The notes below the pieces were generated by a model. It did no database searches. It had not been told where the DNA came from and worked only from the letters and a program-made list of their open reading frames with translations. The position numbers and the translations under genes are program-made. A stretch of DNA of 64,000 nt from JBEBVQ01 sp037190845 (lineage in GTDB: Bacteria; Bacteroidota; Bacteroidia; Chitinophagales; Chitinophagaceae), in NCBI GenBank assembly GCA_037190845.1, contig JBBCJI010000030.1, positions 115,656 to 179,655 on the forward strand, in the 5' to 3' direction. Below are positions 10,301-17,785 of this stretch, in pieces; the first letter of the stretch is position 1; each line of letters begins with the position of its first letter.

Positions 10301-10841
10301 GCTGACGAGCGCTGATATCGTAAAATATGGTGTGGAAGTCCGTTTGTGGACAGATGCTGCCGAACCGTATACTGTCTACCAATGGTCGCCGGAACCAATG
10401 TTCCCTGATCAGCAGGCATACGAGCAGACGGTTATCCCGGACAGCAATTCTATCAATACGATCACGGTCTATGGCCGTTCGGAATACGGATGCCCGGACA
10501 GCGCCTCGCTGGTGGTCATTGTGGATGGCGGCATCGGGCCGGTAGGCGATAGCAGCGCGTCGGTCACGATGCCAACGGCATTCAGCCCCAACGGAGACGG
10601 CCGGAACGACTATTTCCGCCCGGCGATATTGTCCGGAAAGGTCCGCATTGTATTCTTCGAAGTCTATGACCGCTGGGGGCGGCAGGTATGGTCGGCAGGC
10701 GGAGCCGCAGCATTGAAAGGTTGGGACGGCACTTATAACGGTACGCCCGCCGGTGTAGGTGTTTATTATTATGCAACAGAGATGGAAGACCTGCGAGGGC
10801 GGAGAACCCGCTACCAGGGAGATGTGACCTTAGTTAGGTAG
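7317..10841 (+). CDS. DUF7948/SBBP/PKD protein with gliding-motility C-terminal (T9SS type B) domain
   Basis: About 1174 residues from the ATG at 7317, chosen because it places a signal peptide at the N-terminus; the frame stays open to a GTG at 7248. The N-terminal DUF7948 hallmark ENKGQW is near residue 49. SBBP propeller repeats follow (STFLGG, NSPNFPVSFG, GRTMGNYPVT), then a cysteine-containing Ig-like stretch, a PKD domain (about 905-985) and the type B sorting domain (about 1083-1174: FSPNGDGRNDYF, YDRWG, GWDG, ending GDVTLVR). Exported by the type IX system and probably retained on the surface. The C-terminal third is paralogous to the protein at 1-1817. A rho-independent terminator follows at 10899-10933. 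Confidence 0.88.
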   Translation: MYMDFYKPLSKKVFLFTCLFSVVAALHLHAHDHNPPEPDRTSFLLEFIENKGQWTPEARYKAEVPGGAMFLTDKGFVYHYVSSDDMTRLHGAGHEQEIDPSSEMVRHHAYRVRYVNACGNIGYSAKDRRPYYHNYFLGNDVSSWKGHVGLYGSVLQKGVYKGIDVSVYSNGTTLKYDFIVAPGADPGQISLSFEGVLPFLTEEGHLKISTTFNEVIEEAPYVYQEVDGKVVVVACRYRLQDNLLSFELPDGYNRHYPLVIDPSVVFSTFSGSTGGEKYAYSSAYDKSGNFYLGAQARSTGWPSTVGAFQTIYAGNFDVGINKYNASGSTLIYATYFGGNNEDIPHSLVVNDQEELIVVGTTTSSNLPIPANGYDRTLGGAKDLFVAHFNAAGTALIGATYVGGSSAEGIYQTMGAANTTFEGGVFWVSPCDVVLNDSGDIWVISNTASSNFPVTTGAQQTTYGGGSTDAVLFRLKSDCTAMQYSTFLGGSRKDDGYGITKNHQKQIVICGGTNSPNFPVSFGAYKSGPSGSADGFVSIVNPTTGFITRSTYLGTDTLDMAFKVAVNEQGYVYVAGRTMGNYPVTTGTFSMGANRDLFLEKLSPDLSASLASTRFGNQQSLNTRFVPTAFTVDHCNNVYLAGFRWTTGIAGYPLTGNAFQSASGGFWLGVLDRDFSGVLFGTFYGHGDGAVYHIHQGSHRLDPHGVAYHSICAGSNTNLSTVTGSYRTTKSNTGQDAASFKFDLSEYVRRDTVYTRYDTSVCYGSGLLLTAGSGIATTDHVWQDGNTRKTFRVTNSGTYIVRYRHSDQPCTFYYDSFYVLFTPLPEILSVVVDSAGCPGELQGQIEIRTSPSQTACGFELYQAVDSILIETGTSTTGFSFTGLDAGNYYVVIRTLSGCDTSFSLFVPGAVAPDASFYLSDSVICVGSSVVGHNTSSGAYGSWLWDPGNGGELSEVYQPRFYYPAAGRYNVLLVIENDQCADTAVQMLDVKDFSLRLLTSADIVKYGVEVRLWTDAAEPYTVYQWSPEPMFPDQQAYEQTVIPDSNSINTITVYGRSEYGCPDSASLVVIVDGGIGPVGDSSASVTMPTAFSPNGDGRNDYFRPAILSGKVRIVFFEVYDRWGRQVWSAGGAAALKGWDGTYNGTPAGVGVYYYATEMEDLRGRRTRYQGDVTLVR

Positions 10842-10898
10842 TGCTCATATTGCTATATAGGATAACAGGACTCAGAAGAGAAAAATTATTTAATTTCA

Positions 10899-10933
10899 CT
10901 CCCCGCTTTATTTAAGAGGCGGGGATTTTTTTT
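10899..10933 (+). terminator. Rho-independent terminator after the T9SS gene
   Basis: Seven-base stem, 10900-10906 pairing with 10919-10925 (CCCCGC core against GCGGGG), followed at once by a run of eight T. This is the classic form and closes the 4652-10841 transcription unit. Confidence 0.88.
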
Positions 10934-10956
10934 AGTTGCTGTAAAGTAAAAGACTT

Positions 10957-11334
10957 ATGATCCGGGAACTTGATCATTTCTATCTGAATAAAGAAGAACC
11001 AAACAAAAGTTGCTTACTTGCTTTACGAAGCATTATTCTTGAACAGGACAGCGATGTTACAGAAACAATGAAGTACGGAATGCCCTGCTTCTGCTATAAG
11101 AAAAAGATGTTCTGTTATTTATGGACTGATAAAAAAACGGATGAACCTTATATGCTTATGGTAGAAGGGAAATATCTTGACCATCCTGAACTGGAGACCG
11201 GCCAGCGCTCCAGGATGAAGATTTTCAGAGTTAATCCGAATAAAGATCTACCTGTAAAAACGATTGAAGATATTTTGCAAAAATCATTAGACCTTTACAG
11301 AACAGGTATAGTGAAAATCAAAAATGGCGGATAG
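10957..11334 (+). CDS. DUF1801 domain protein
   Basis: 125 residues of the DUF1801 (YdhG-like) fold: an N-terminal helix, then the family core around ETMKYGMPCFCYKKKMFCY, and a C-terminal helix ending in a basic tail. Members are small cytoplasmic proteins of uncertain function, sometimes named iron chaperones from the Bacillus YdhG/Fra relation. The next gene starts about 50 bases downstream on the same strand, so the two probably form a short operon. Family assignment is good; function is not established. Confidence 0.8.
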   Translation: MIRELDHFYLNKEEPNKSCLLALRSIILEQDSDVTETMKYGMPCFCYKKKMFCYLWTDKKTDEPYMLMVEGKYLDHPELETGQRSRMKIFRVNPNKDLPVKTIEDILQKSLDLYRTGIVKIKNGG

Positions 11335-11385
11335 GGTCATATTGGAACGGTTGAAATGGTATTTATAAAAATAAAACGGACTGAA

Positions 11386-11802
11386 ATGGGAAACACAAAA
11401 ATTACGGTTGAAGCAACGATTGCAGCAGGTGCAGAAAAAGTTTGGGATGCCTGGACAAAACCTGAACACATTACGAAATGGAACTTTGCTGCTGATGATT
11501 GGCATTGTCCCAAAGCAGAGAATGATTTAAGGGTTGGCGGCAAATACAGCGCCCGGATGGAAGCCAAAGACGAAAGTTTTGGCTTCGACTTTGAAGCTGT
11601 TTATGATGAAGTGATTGACCAGGAGAAAATCACGTATACCATGTCGGATGGCAGGCAGGCAACCACTGATTTTGAAAATCTTGGCGATACAACAAAAGTC
11701 ACAACAACTTTTGATGCCGAGAACGAAAATGATATAGAAATGCAAAAAGCAGGCTGGCAGGCAATTCTGAACAGCTTTAAGAACTATGTTGAAACTAACT
11801 GA
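11386..11802 (+). CDS. SRPBCC / AHSA1-like domain protein
   Basis: 138 residues from the ATG at 11386; the frame allows an ATG at 11356, but homologues start at the motif KITVEATI, which begins three residues after the chosen start. The sequence shows the START/AHSA1 helix-grip pattern: AGAEKVWDAWTKPEHITKW, DLRVGGKY, and a long C-terminal helix (MQKAGWQAILNSFKNYV). This fold binds hydrophobic ligands in a central cavity. Cytoplasmic, probably co-transcribed with the DUF1801 gene. Ligand unknown. Confidence 0.85.
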   Translation: MGNTKITVEATIAAGAEKVWDAWTKPEHITKWNFAADDWHCPKAENDLRVGGKYSARMEAKDESFGFDFEAVYDEVIDQEKITYTMSDGRQATTDFENLGDTTKVTTTFDAENENDIEMQKAGWQAILNSFKNYVETN

Positions 11803-11883
11803 CGGGGAAAAAGAAATCCGGTACCGCCAAGATTATATGTGAAGTTATGCGTGCCGGGCAGTTTTCTCCTTTTTGAAATAAAA

Positions 11884-11904
11884 TACTTACCTTTGGCGTA
11901 AGTA
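11884..11904 (+). promoter_or_regulatory. higBA promoter -7 box inside a perfect palindrome
   Basis: The arms TACTTAC (11884-11890) and GTAAGTA (11898-11904) are a perfect inverted repeat with a 7-base spacer. The Bacteroidota -7 element TAccTTTG (11888-11895) lies inside it, 25 bases before the higB start codon. HigA-type antitoxins repress their own promoter through such palindromes, so this is the likely operator. The palindrome and box are seen; the binding is inferred. Confidence 0.72.
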
Positions 11905-11919
11905 ACGTGATACGGTATT

Positions 11920-12201
11920 ATGATCATTTCCTTTGGCTCCAGAGAAACTGAGAAAATATGGAAGGGTGAACGGGTAAAAGGATTGACGAATGACCTGCAG
12001 GAAACGGCAAGGCGAAAGCTTAGACTGTTGAACAGCTCACAGAGTATAGCCGACTTGCAAATTCCACCTTCAAACAGGCTGGAAAAGTTAAAAGGGAACA
12101 TGAAAGCGTATTATTCAATCAGGATTAATAACCAGTGGCGTATCATTTTTAAATGGGAGCATGGGAATGCTTCCGATGTAACAATTATAGACTATCACTA
12201 A
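11920..12201 (+). CDS. higB: HigB-type (RelE/ParE superfamily) toxin
   Basis: 93 residues, the usual length for the plasmid-maintenance killer (HigB) family. Seen: start MIISFGSRETEKIW, the basic helix region (LQETARRKLRLL), the LEKLKG motif and the C-terminal WRIIFKW followed by VTIIDYH. Family members cleave mRNA on the ribosome and so halt translation. It lies 12 bases ahead of the antitoxin gene, in the toxin-first order that is typical of hig loci. Expression is probably under the palindrome at 11884-11904. Confidence 0.93.
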   Translation: MIISFGSRETEKIWKGERVKGLTNDLQETARRKLRLLNSSQSIADLQIPPSNRLEKLKGNMKAYYSIRINNQWRIIFKWEHGNASDVTIIDYH

Positions 12202-12213
12202 AAAACAGTAACA

Positions 12214-12513
12214 ATGAAGCGGCTTAAAAACATTCATCCGGGAGAAATTCTTCAGGAAGAGTTTCTTACTCCGCTGGGAATAACCGCCTATAGATTGTCG
12301 AAAGACGTCGGCATTCCCCAGACAAGGGTATCGGAAATACTGAAAGGCAACAGAAGGATTACGGCTGATACAGCCCTGAGGTTGTCAAAATACTTCGGCA
12401 ACTCTGCCAAATTCTGGCTCGGACTTCAGGCCGATTTTGATATTGAGGAAGAAGAACGGCTTAAACCCGGGGAGTTTGAAGCCATTGAACAGTATCATAG
12501 CAACGTAGCATAA
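12214..12513 (+). CDS. higA: HigA-type XRE antitoxin
   Basis: 99 residues beginning KRLKNIHPGEILQEEFL, the family signature. An XRE helix-turn-helix follows (about 23-62: GITAYRLSKDVGIPQTRVSE, then the ITADTALRLSKYFG helix), and then the FWLGLQADFD motif shared by HigA antitoxins. It should neutralise HigB by binding and repress the operon with it. Full length, with no sign of decay, so the pair looks functional. Confidence 0.94.
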   Translation: MKRLKNIHPGEILQEEFLTPLGITAYRLSKDVGIPQTRVSEILKGNRRITADTALRLSKYFGNSAKFWLGLQADFDIEEEERLKPGEFEAIEQYHSNVA

Positions 12514-12562
12514 TGTGGTTAATACCGGGATTTTTATGAAGGGTTGCCGCTTTTTACGAATA

Positions 12563-12595
12563 TTGTAAAAGGTGCATTATCTCCCTTAACTTTGC
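12563..12595 (+). promoter_or_regulatory. hflX promoter (-33 TTG, -7 TAacTTTG)
   Basis: TTG at 12563-12565 and TAacTTTG at 12587-12594, 21 bases apart, fit the Bacteroidota sigma-A promoter. Transcription should begin near 12600. That puts the ATG at 12602 on the first base or two of the message and supports the TTG start at 12644 for hflX. Confidence 0.65.
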
Positions 12596-12643
12596 CCTGC
12601 CATGCACCTTGCGTCATGGTTTATCTGTAAAATTCCGGAGTCT

Positions 12644-13831
12644 TTGATAGAGAATAAAAACATTATAGAGCACGAGGAGCGTGCAGTGCTGGTGGGCCTG
12701 GTATACAAAACCCAGACAGAAGAACAGTTGCAGGAATACCTGGCTGAGCTGGCCTTCCTGGCCGAAACAGCCGGTGCAAAAGCGGAAAAGAACTTTATCC
12801 AGAAGCTGCCGCACCCCGACAGTCGTACGTTTGTTGGTAAGGGTAAGCTTGAGGAGATACGTGCGTACGTTCATGCCAAAGGCATCAACCTGGCTATATT
12901 CGACGACGAGCTGACCGGCTCACAGATCATCAATATAGAAAAAGCGCTGGGTATCAAAACTATTGACCGCAGTGATCTGATCCTTGATATTTTTGCCCGC
13001 AGGGCGAAAACCGCGCAGGCCAAAGTGCAGGTAGAGCTGGCGCAATACCAGTACCTGCTGCCCCGGCTTAAAGGTATGTGGCAGCACCTGGAGCGGCAGG
13101 GCGGGGGTATCGGCTCCCGCGGACCCGGTGAAACCGAAATAGAAACCGATCGCCGTATCGTCAAGGACAAGATTTCTCTGCTCCGCAAACGTCTCAAAGA
13201 GATAGACAAGCAGGCTTTTACACAGCGGAAGGAGCGCGGTACATACATACGTGTAGCGCTGGTGGGATATACCAATGTCGGCAAAAGCACGATCATGACG
13301 CTGCTGAGCAAGTCGGACGTGTTTGCGGAAAATAAGCTGTTCGCCACACTGGATACGACCACGCGTAAAGTGGTTTACGAGCAGACGCCTTTCCTGCTCA
13401 GCGATACGGTGGGTTTTATACGTAAGCTGCCCCACCATCTGGTGGAGAGCTTTAAAAGCACACTGGATGAAGTCCGCGAAGCAGATTGCCTGTTGCATGT
13501 AGTGGATGTTTCGCATCCTGCGTACGAAGACCAGATGGGTGTGGTCAACAAAACCCTGCAGGATATCGGTGCGTTCGACAAGCCTGTTGTTACTGTGTTC
13601 AATAAGATGGATCTGTACGAAACGCGTGTATTTGATCCCTGGCTGGATGAAACGGTGAAACAGGATATACTCGACCAGTTGCGCCGTCGCTGGGAGCATG
13701 AGACAAACGGCGCCTGTATATTCATCAGCGCTACGGAACGCAGAAATACCGACCGGCTGCGGCAGGTCATACTGGATAAGGTTAAGGAATTATATCAGGA
13801 GCGTTATCCGTATCTGACGCAGTTTTATTGA
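12644..13831 (+). CDS. hflX: Ribosome-associated GTPase HflX
   Basis: About 395 residues from the TTG at 12644, which makes the N-terminus read M-IENKNII-EERAVLVGL as in relatives. An in-frame ATG at 12602 would lie at the predicted transcription start. Domains: N-terminal HflX nucleotide-binding domain with the SRTFVGKGKLEEI motif; helical linker with GPGETEIETDRR; GTPase domain with P-loop GYTNVGKST, LDTTTR, DTVGFI, NKMD. HflX binds the large ribosomal subunit and splits stalled or stress-idle 70S ribosomes. The gene has its own promoter and a quasi-palindrome behind its stop codon (13838-13900). Confidence 0.95.
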   Translation: MIENKNIIEHEERAVLVGLVYKTQTEEQLQEYLAELAFLAETAGAKAEKNFIQKLPHPDSRTFVGKGKLEEIRAYVHAKGINLAIFDDELTGSQIINIEKALGIKTIDRSDLILDIFARRAKTAQAKVQVELAQYQYLLPRLKGMWQHLERQGGGIGSRGPGETEIETDRRIVKDKISLLRKRLKEIDKQAFTQRKERGTYIRVALVGYTNVGKSTIMTLLSKSDVFAENKLFATLDTTTRKVVYEQTPFLLSDTVGFIRKLPHHLVESFKSTLDEVREADCLLHVVDVSHPAYEDQMGVVNKTLQDIGAFDKPVVTVFNKMDLYETRVFDPWLDETVKQDILDQLRRRWEHETNGACIFISATERRNTDRLRQVILDKVKELYQERYPYLTQFY

Positions 13832-13837
13832 TTGCTT

Positions 13838-13900
13838 AAATGTGGTAAATGTGTTGAATGGGGTAATGTGACGACACATTCGTCACATTCAGCGCATTTC
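13838..13900. repeat. Quasi-palindrome behind hflX (word AATGTGTTG family)
   Basis: Core arms 13865-13874 (AATGTGACGA) and 13880-13889 pair perfectly around a 5-base loop. Looser pairing extends on both sides. The left side carries the word AATGTGTTG (13848-13856), which recurs at 52571 and 63975. It begins a few bases after the hflX stop. Confidence 0.6.
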
Positions 13901-13982
13901 CTGCATTGGAATGATAGGTAATTCTGTGTGCAGTTTTTTTTGTTTAATGTTTATAGGGTGTGGGTTGTTTTATTTTTTCCTT

Positions 13983-14014
13983 TTTGTTTTTTGTGAAAAA
14001 ATACCATACCTTGA
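13983..14014 (+). promoter_or_regulatory. Promoter of the 85-residue gene
   Basis: TTTG at 13983-13986 and TACCTTGA at 14007-14014 (one mismatch to TAnnTTTG), 20 bases apart. The start codon at 14054 lies about 35 bases beyond the expected transcription start. Confidence 0.5.
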
Positions 14015-14053
14015 ATAAGTAAATATTGATTTAAAGTCCCTAAAACTGGTTTT

Positions 14054-14311
14054 ATGAAGTATCATTCACGTTCGCGCGAATTGCTGGTTACTACCAAGGT
14101 GGCGCAGCAATGGCAGGATAATTTCAATCGGGAAGTGGATGTGCTGATTGCCGTCATTGGTACGGTAGACAACGATGCTAATGTTTCTGCAGCCACAGAA
14201 GTAATGGACGTATACCATCCTGCACCTGTAGAAACCTCCCGGAAAAAAACGAAACGGTTCAGGCAGTCTCCCGCTCTCAAACCGTTTGAGTTTACAGTGT
14301 TCCGAAACTAA
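14054..14311 (+). CDS. Small hypothetical protein
   Basis: 85 residues with no family recognised. It is predicted soluble, with no signal peptide or membrane helix. A central stretch (REVDVLIAVIGTVDNDANVS) looks like one beta strand plus loop, and the C-terminal half is rich in K, R and P (SRKKTKRFRQ). Support for a real gene comes from a plausible promoter about 40 bases upstream and from the lack of any competing frame. Its end overlaps the stop of the convergent DUF2461 gene by 4 bases. Could be lineage-specific. Confidence 0.5.
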   Translation: MKYHSRSRELLVTTKVAQQWQDNFNREVDVLIAVIGTVDNDANVSAATEVMDVYHPAPVETSRKKTKRFRQSPALKPFEFTVFRN

Positions 14312-14964
14312 TCCAAGCTCCTGTTTATAAAGTCGACCAGGGGTTGCATAGCGGTAAAAATACGGTGACAGTCTGCTGTAAAGTTTTTATGCAATACTTC
14401 TTTGTCTGTGAACGAATGCTCCGCAATAAAACTCTTATACTTCAGGTATTCAATGGCAGGATTATCGGCATCATACCCTTTGGGTAGCGTTTTAAGTTTG
14501 TCCTGTGCCAATTGCCCGAACAGTTTTTTAAACGTCTTTCCTTCTACCATACCCCTGAACGCTTCATAATTATAATCAATCTCCTGCCGTACGGATTTCA
14601 GCAGAGTGGATGAGGGCATCCACAATCCGCCAGCCGCAAAACTTTTTCCGGGTTCAATATGCAGGTAGTATCCCGCACCTTCATATTTACGCCCGCCTTT
14701 GCTGAAGTAAGCGCTGAAATGTGCTTTGTAGGGCGTTTTGTCTTTAGAAAAACGTACATCCCGGTAAATCCGGAAAATACAATGCTTGGTCTGTTGTTCG
14801 GCAAGCTCGGGTACGGATGGGATCATTAGCCCCCGCATACGGTCTGTAAGCCCTTCAAAATCCGCACGGGCAGCGTCATAATCGTCCCGGTGGGCGTCAA
14901 ACCATTGCTTATGATTGTTGTCTGCCAGTTGCCGGAGAAATTTCATAGTTGCCGGTTGCAGCAT
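14308..14964 (-). CDS. DUF2461 (TIGR02453) family protein
   Basis: 218 residues from the ATG at 14964 (MLQPATMKFLRQL), the start seen in relatives. The frame stays open far upstream, but that extension lies antisense to dxr and is not coding. Family features: NNHKQWFDAHRDDYDAAR near the N-terminus, IFRIYRDVRFSKDKTPYK, then GYYLHIEPG and AGGLWMP, and a C-terminal AMQPLVDFIN helix. A soluble protein of unknown biochemical role, widely conserved in Bacteroidota. It faces away from dxr. Confidence 0.88.
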   Translation of the reverse strand: MLQPATMKFLRQLADNNHKQWFDAHRDDYDAARADFEGLTDRMRGLMIPSVPELAEQQTKHCIFRIYRDVRFSKDKTPYKAHFSAYFSKGGRKYEGAGYYLHIEPGKSFAAGGLWMPSSTLLKSVRQEIDYNYEAFRGMVEGKTFKKLFGQLAQDKLKTLPKGYDADNPAIEYLKYKSFIAEHSFTDKEVLHKNFTADCHRIFTAMQPLVDFINRSLD

Positions 14965-15060
14965 AGGTTTTACTGTTAAGGTTTTGAGAATAATGAAAAT
15001 ACCACAACGAATATAGTTCCTTTCGGGCAACTGTCCCTGCCTAATGCCCCGGTATTTTAA

Positions 15061-15068
15061 TATCTTTG
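15061..15068 (+). promoter_or_regulatory. Probable dxr -7 box (TATCTTTG)
   Basis: Exact TAnnTTTG match 50 bases before the dxr start codon. No good TTTG -33 element is visible at the right spacing, so this is a half-supported promoter. Confidence 0.45.
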
Positions 15069-15117
15069 GGCTTTTCAGCGCCAACGCTGTTGTTATATTT
15101 TCCGTAAAAGAAACCGA

Positions 15118-16287
15118 ATGAAACGATTGGCCATACTGGGATCTACCGGCTCTATCGGCACGCAGGCACTGGAGGTTGCGGAGCAACATCCGGATCTGTT
15201 TGAGGTGGAAGTCCTGAGTGCACACAGCAATACGGATCTGCTGATCGCCCAGGCGCTTCAGTTCCGGCCCAATGCTGTTGTCGTTACGGACGAAGCCGGG
15301 TATGCTGTTGTGAAAGACGCGCTTGCTTCCCAGCCGGTGAAGGTGTTTGCCGGCCATGCTGCACTGAATGACGTTGTGCAGTGGGATACGGTGGATGTTG
15401 TGCTGGGAGCTATTGTCGGTTTTGCCGGGCTGCATTCGATTATGGCGGCTATTAACGCAGGCAAGCACATAGCGCTGGCCAATAAGGAAACTCTGGTTGT
15501 AGCCGGTGATCTGGTGATGCGGCGTGCCGCAGAGACCGGTGCCCGTCTGATCCCGGTAGACAGTGAGCATTCTGCCATCTTTCAATGCCTGACAGGTGAA
15601 AGTACAGAGAATATCGAAAAAGTGATCCTGACTGCATCCGGTGGCCCTTTCCTTGGCCGGAAGCCGAATTTTCTGGTGAATGTAAAGGCATCTCATGCGT
15701 TGCAGCACCCCAACTGGACGATGGGCGCCAAGATCACGATCGACAGCGCTACGCTGATGAACAAAGGATTAGAGATGATCGAAGCCAAATGGCTGTTTGG
15801 GTTGAAAAACGAACAAATAGATGTTGTGGTACATCCGCAGTCCATTATTCATTCACTGGTGCAGTTTATTGACGGATCTGTAAAGGCGCAGATGGGCCTG
15901 CCTGATATGAAGCTGCCGATACAATATGCACTCGCGTATCCAAACCGTGTCGCCAACAGTTTTAAACGTTTCGATTTCAGGGATTTTCCGAAACTGACCT
16001 TTGAAACGCCGGATTACAAAACTTTCCGTAATCTTGCGCTGGCAAAGGATGCCATGTTTCGCGGGGGGAATGCGCCCTGTGTGCTGAATGCCGCCAACGA
16101 AGTAGTAGTACATGCCTTCCTTCAGAATAAGGTGGGATTTCTTGAAATGAATGATATGATAGAGCAGACCTTATCTCATGTGTCTTTTGTAGAGCACCCT
16201 TCGTTGGATGACTATGAACAAGCTGATAAAGAAGCTCGTATCCATACCCTGGAACTTGTCAAAAAAAGCCAACTCTCAACATATTAA
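15118..16287 (+). CDS. dxr: 1-deoxy-D-xylulose 5-phosphate reductoisomerase
   Basis: 389 residues, full length. Dxr turns DXP into 2-C-methyl-D-erythritol 4-phosphate with NADPH, the committed step of the MEP isoprenoid pathway, in the cytoplasm. Seen: NADPH-binding GSTGSIGTQAL (8-18), LANKETLVVAGD, metal and substrate motifs VDSEHSAIFQCL and ASGGPF, and the C-terminal helical domain (NAANEVVVHAFL). It lies 18 bases ahead of rseP; the dxr-rseP neighbourhood is common in bacteria. The products feed quinone and undecaprenyl synthesis; a UbiA-type enzyme is encoded at 62564-63436. Confidence 0.97.
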   Translation: MKRLAILGSTGSIGTQALEVAEQHPDLFEVEVLSAHSNTDLLIAQALQFRPNAVVVTDEAGYAVVKDALASQPVKVFAGHAALNDVVQWDTVDVVLGAIVGFAGLHSIMAAINAGKHIALANKETLVVAGDLVMRRAAETGARLIPVDSEHSAIFQCLTGESTENIEKVILTASGGPFLGRKPNFLVNVKASHALQHPNWTMGAKITIDSATLMNKGLEMIEAKWLFGLKNEQIDVVVHPQSIIHSLVQFIDGSVKAQMGLPDMKLPIQYALAYPNRVANSFKRFDFRDFPKLTFETPDYKTFRNLALAKDAMFRGGNAPCVLNAANEVVVHAFLQNKVGFLEMNDMIEQTLSHVSFVEHPSLDDYEQADKEARIHTLELVKKSQLSTY

Positions 16288-16305
16288 AAGCCTATTTCCG
16301 AATAC

Positions 16306-17700
16306 ATGCACTCTTTTAATGTTATCCTGCTGGCAGGCGTCGGCATAAAGATCGCCCAGTTTCTTGCCGCTCTGTCCTTGCTGATCCTGCTTCACGAATT
16401 TGGTCATTTCTTTTTTGCGCGTCTGTTTAAAACACGGGTAGAGAAATTTTATCTGTTTTTTGATTTTTTGTTTCCCTTCCCCAGTGTGTTGAATTTTTCT
16501 CTGTTCAAAAAGAAAGTGGGTGACACGGAATGGGGGCTTGGATGGTTCCCGCTTGGTGGCTATGTAAAGATCGCCGGCATGGTGGATGAGAGTATGGATA
16601 AAGAGCAGATGAAGCTGCCGCCGCAGCCCTGGGAGTTTCGCTCTAAAAAGGCATGGCAGCGTTTGCTCATTATGCTTGGAGGTATTATCGTGAATGTGGT
16701 ACTGGCGATTATTATCTATGCCATGATCCTGTTTGCATTCGGAGAGAAAAAGCTGCCTATTGCAGAAATGCGGGACGGTGTTTTTGTTGCGGATTCTATC
16801 GGCCACAGGCTGGGCTTCCAGACAGGCGACCGGATACTGAAGGTGAATGATAAGGAGCTGCAGTATTTTGACGAAGTGATGGTGGAATTGCTATATGCTA
16901 ATACTGTTGTGCTGGAGCGGGATGGCCGTAAACTGACCCTGAACATGCCGGTTAATTTTGTAGAGCAGCTCATTGATAATAAATCACGCAACATTTTCAT
17001 GACGCGTATCCCCACTGTTGTCGGTAAGGTAGCTAAGGGAGCGGCGGCAGAAGCTGCCGGCCTGAAGCAGGAGGACCGGATAACGGGCATTAATGGGATA
17101 GCTACTCCGTATTTCGATCAGTTGAAAGCCGCACTGGATACTTTAAAAGGGCAGGAGATCGCACTTCAGATAGTACGTGATAATGCACCGTTGACATTGA
17201 CAACTCAGGTGAGTGATAGCGGAACAGTTGGATTTATACCCCAGGTACCTGATCCCAGGCTCCTTGAAGAGCTGGGTGTCTACCGGTATGATATAAAGAA
17301 ATATAGCTTTTTCGGCGCTTTCCCGGCAGGCTTGAAAATGGCCGGGGATAAACTCTCCTTTTACGCCCGTCAGTTTAAACTGATCTTCAATCCTGAAACC
17401 GGCGCTTACAAAGGTGTTGGCGGTTTTGCTGCCATGACTAATATTTTTCCTGATTACTGGGACTGGTATGCTTTCTGGTCTATCACCGCTTTCCTTTCTA
17501 TCGTGCTGGCCTTTATGAATCTGCTCCCGATACCGGGGCTGGACGGTGGCTATGTGATGTTCATCCTGTTTGAGATGATCACCGGCAAAAAAGTGAGCGA
17601 CGCTACAATGGAAAAAGCAACTGCCGTAGGCCTGGTGCTATTGCTGGCACTGATGGTATATGCCAACGGGATGGATATCTTCAGAATATTTAAAAATTGA
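16306..17700 (+). CDS. rseP: Site-2 zinc metalloprotease RseP
   Basis: 464-residue inner-membrane protease that cuts membrane-spanning substrates such as anti-sigma factors. The first membrane helix carries the zinc motif HEFGH (30-34). Two PDZ domains follow in the periplasmic part (around GVFVADSIGHRLGFQTGDRI and KGAAAEAAGLKQEDRITGI). The third zinc ligand is in NLLPIPGLDGG in a late helix, and a last helix precedes the C-terminus. Co-transcribed with dxr. The 3' side runs straight into the quasi-palindrome at 17701-17785. Confidence 0.95.
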   Translation: MHSFNVILLAGVGIKIAQFLAALSLLILLHEFGHFFFARLFKTRVEKFYLFFDFLFPFPSVLNFSLFKKKVGDTEWGLGWFPLGGYVKIAGMVDESMDKEQMKLPPQPWEFRSKKAWQRLLIMLGGIIVNVVLAIIIYAMILFAFGEKKLPIAEMRDGVFVADSIGHRLGFQTGDRILKVNDKELQYFDEVMVELLYANTVVLERDGRKLTLNMPVNFVEQLIDNKSRNIFMTRIPTVVGKVAKGAAAEAAGLKQEDRITGINGIATPYFDQLKAALDTLKGQEIALQIVRDNAPLTLTTQVSDSGTVGFIPQVPDPRLLEELGVYRYDIKKYSFFGAFPAGLKMAGDKLSFYARQFKLIFNPETGAYKGVGGFAAMTNIFPDYWDWYAFWSITAFLSIVLAFMNLLPIPGLDGGYVMFILFEMITGKKVSDATMEKATAVGLVLLLALMVYANGMDIFRIFKN

Positions 17701-17785
17701 GAATGATGAGTTATGAATGGTGAATGATGAGTTGAATTCATCTTTATCATTCATAACTCATCATTCATCACTCATAACTACTAAC
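17701..17785. repeat. Quasi-palindrome between rseP and the M16 peptidase gene
   Basis: Arms 17709-17733 and 17755-17779 are inverted copies matching at 23 of 25 bases, around a 21-base spacer. Each arm is itself built of short near-repeats of ATGA and ATGAGTT. It begins at the base after the rseP stop codon and ends 6 bases before the next start codon. Confidence 0.8.

Noticed and set aside
12920..13699. 259-codon frame antisense to hflX
   Set aside because: No start context, no recognisable domain, and it runs across the GTPase domain of a certain gene.
14965..15708. N-terminal extension of the DUF2461 reading frame (466 codons open in total)
   Set aside because: It lies antisense to dxr, has no family similarity, and DUF2461 proteins begin at MLQ, matching the ATG at 14964.
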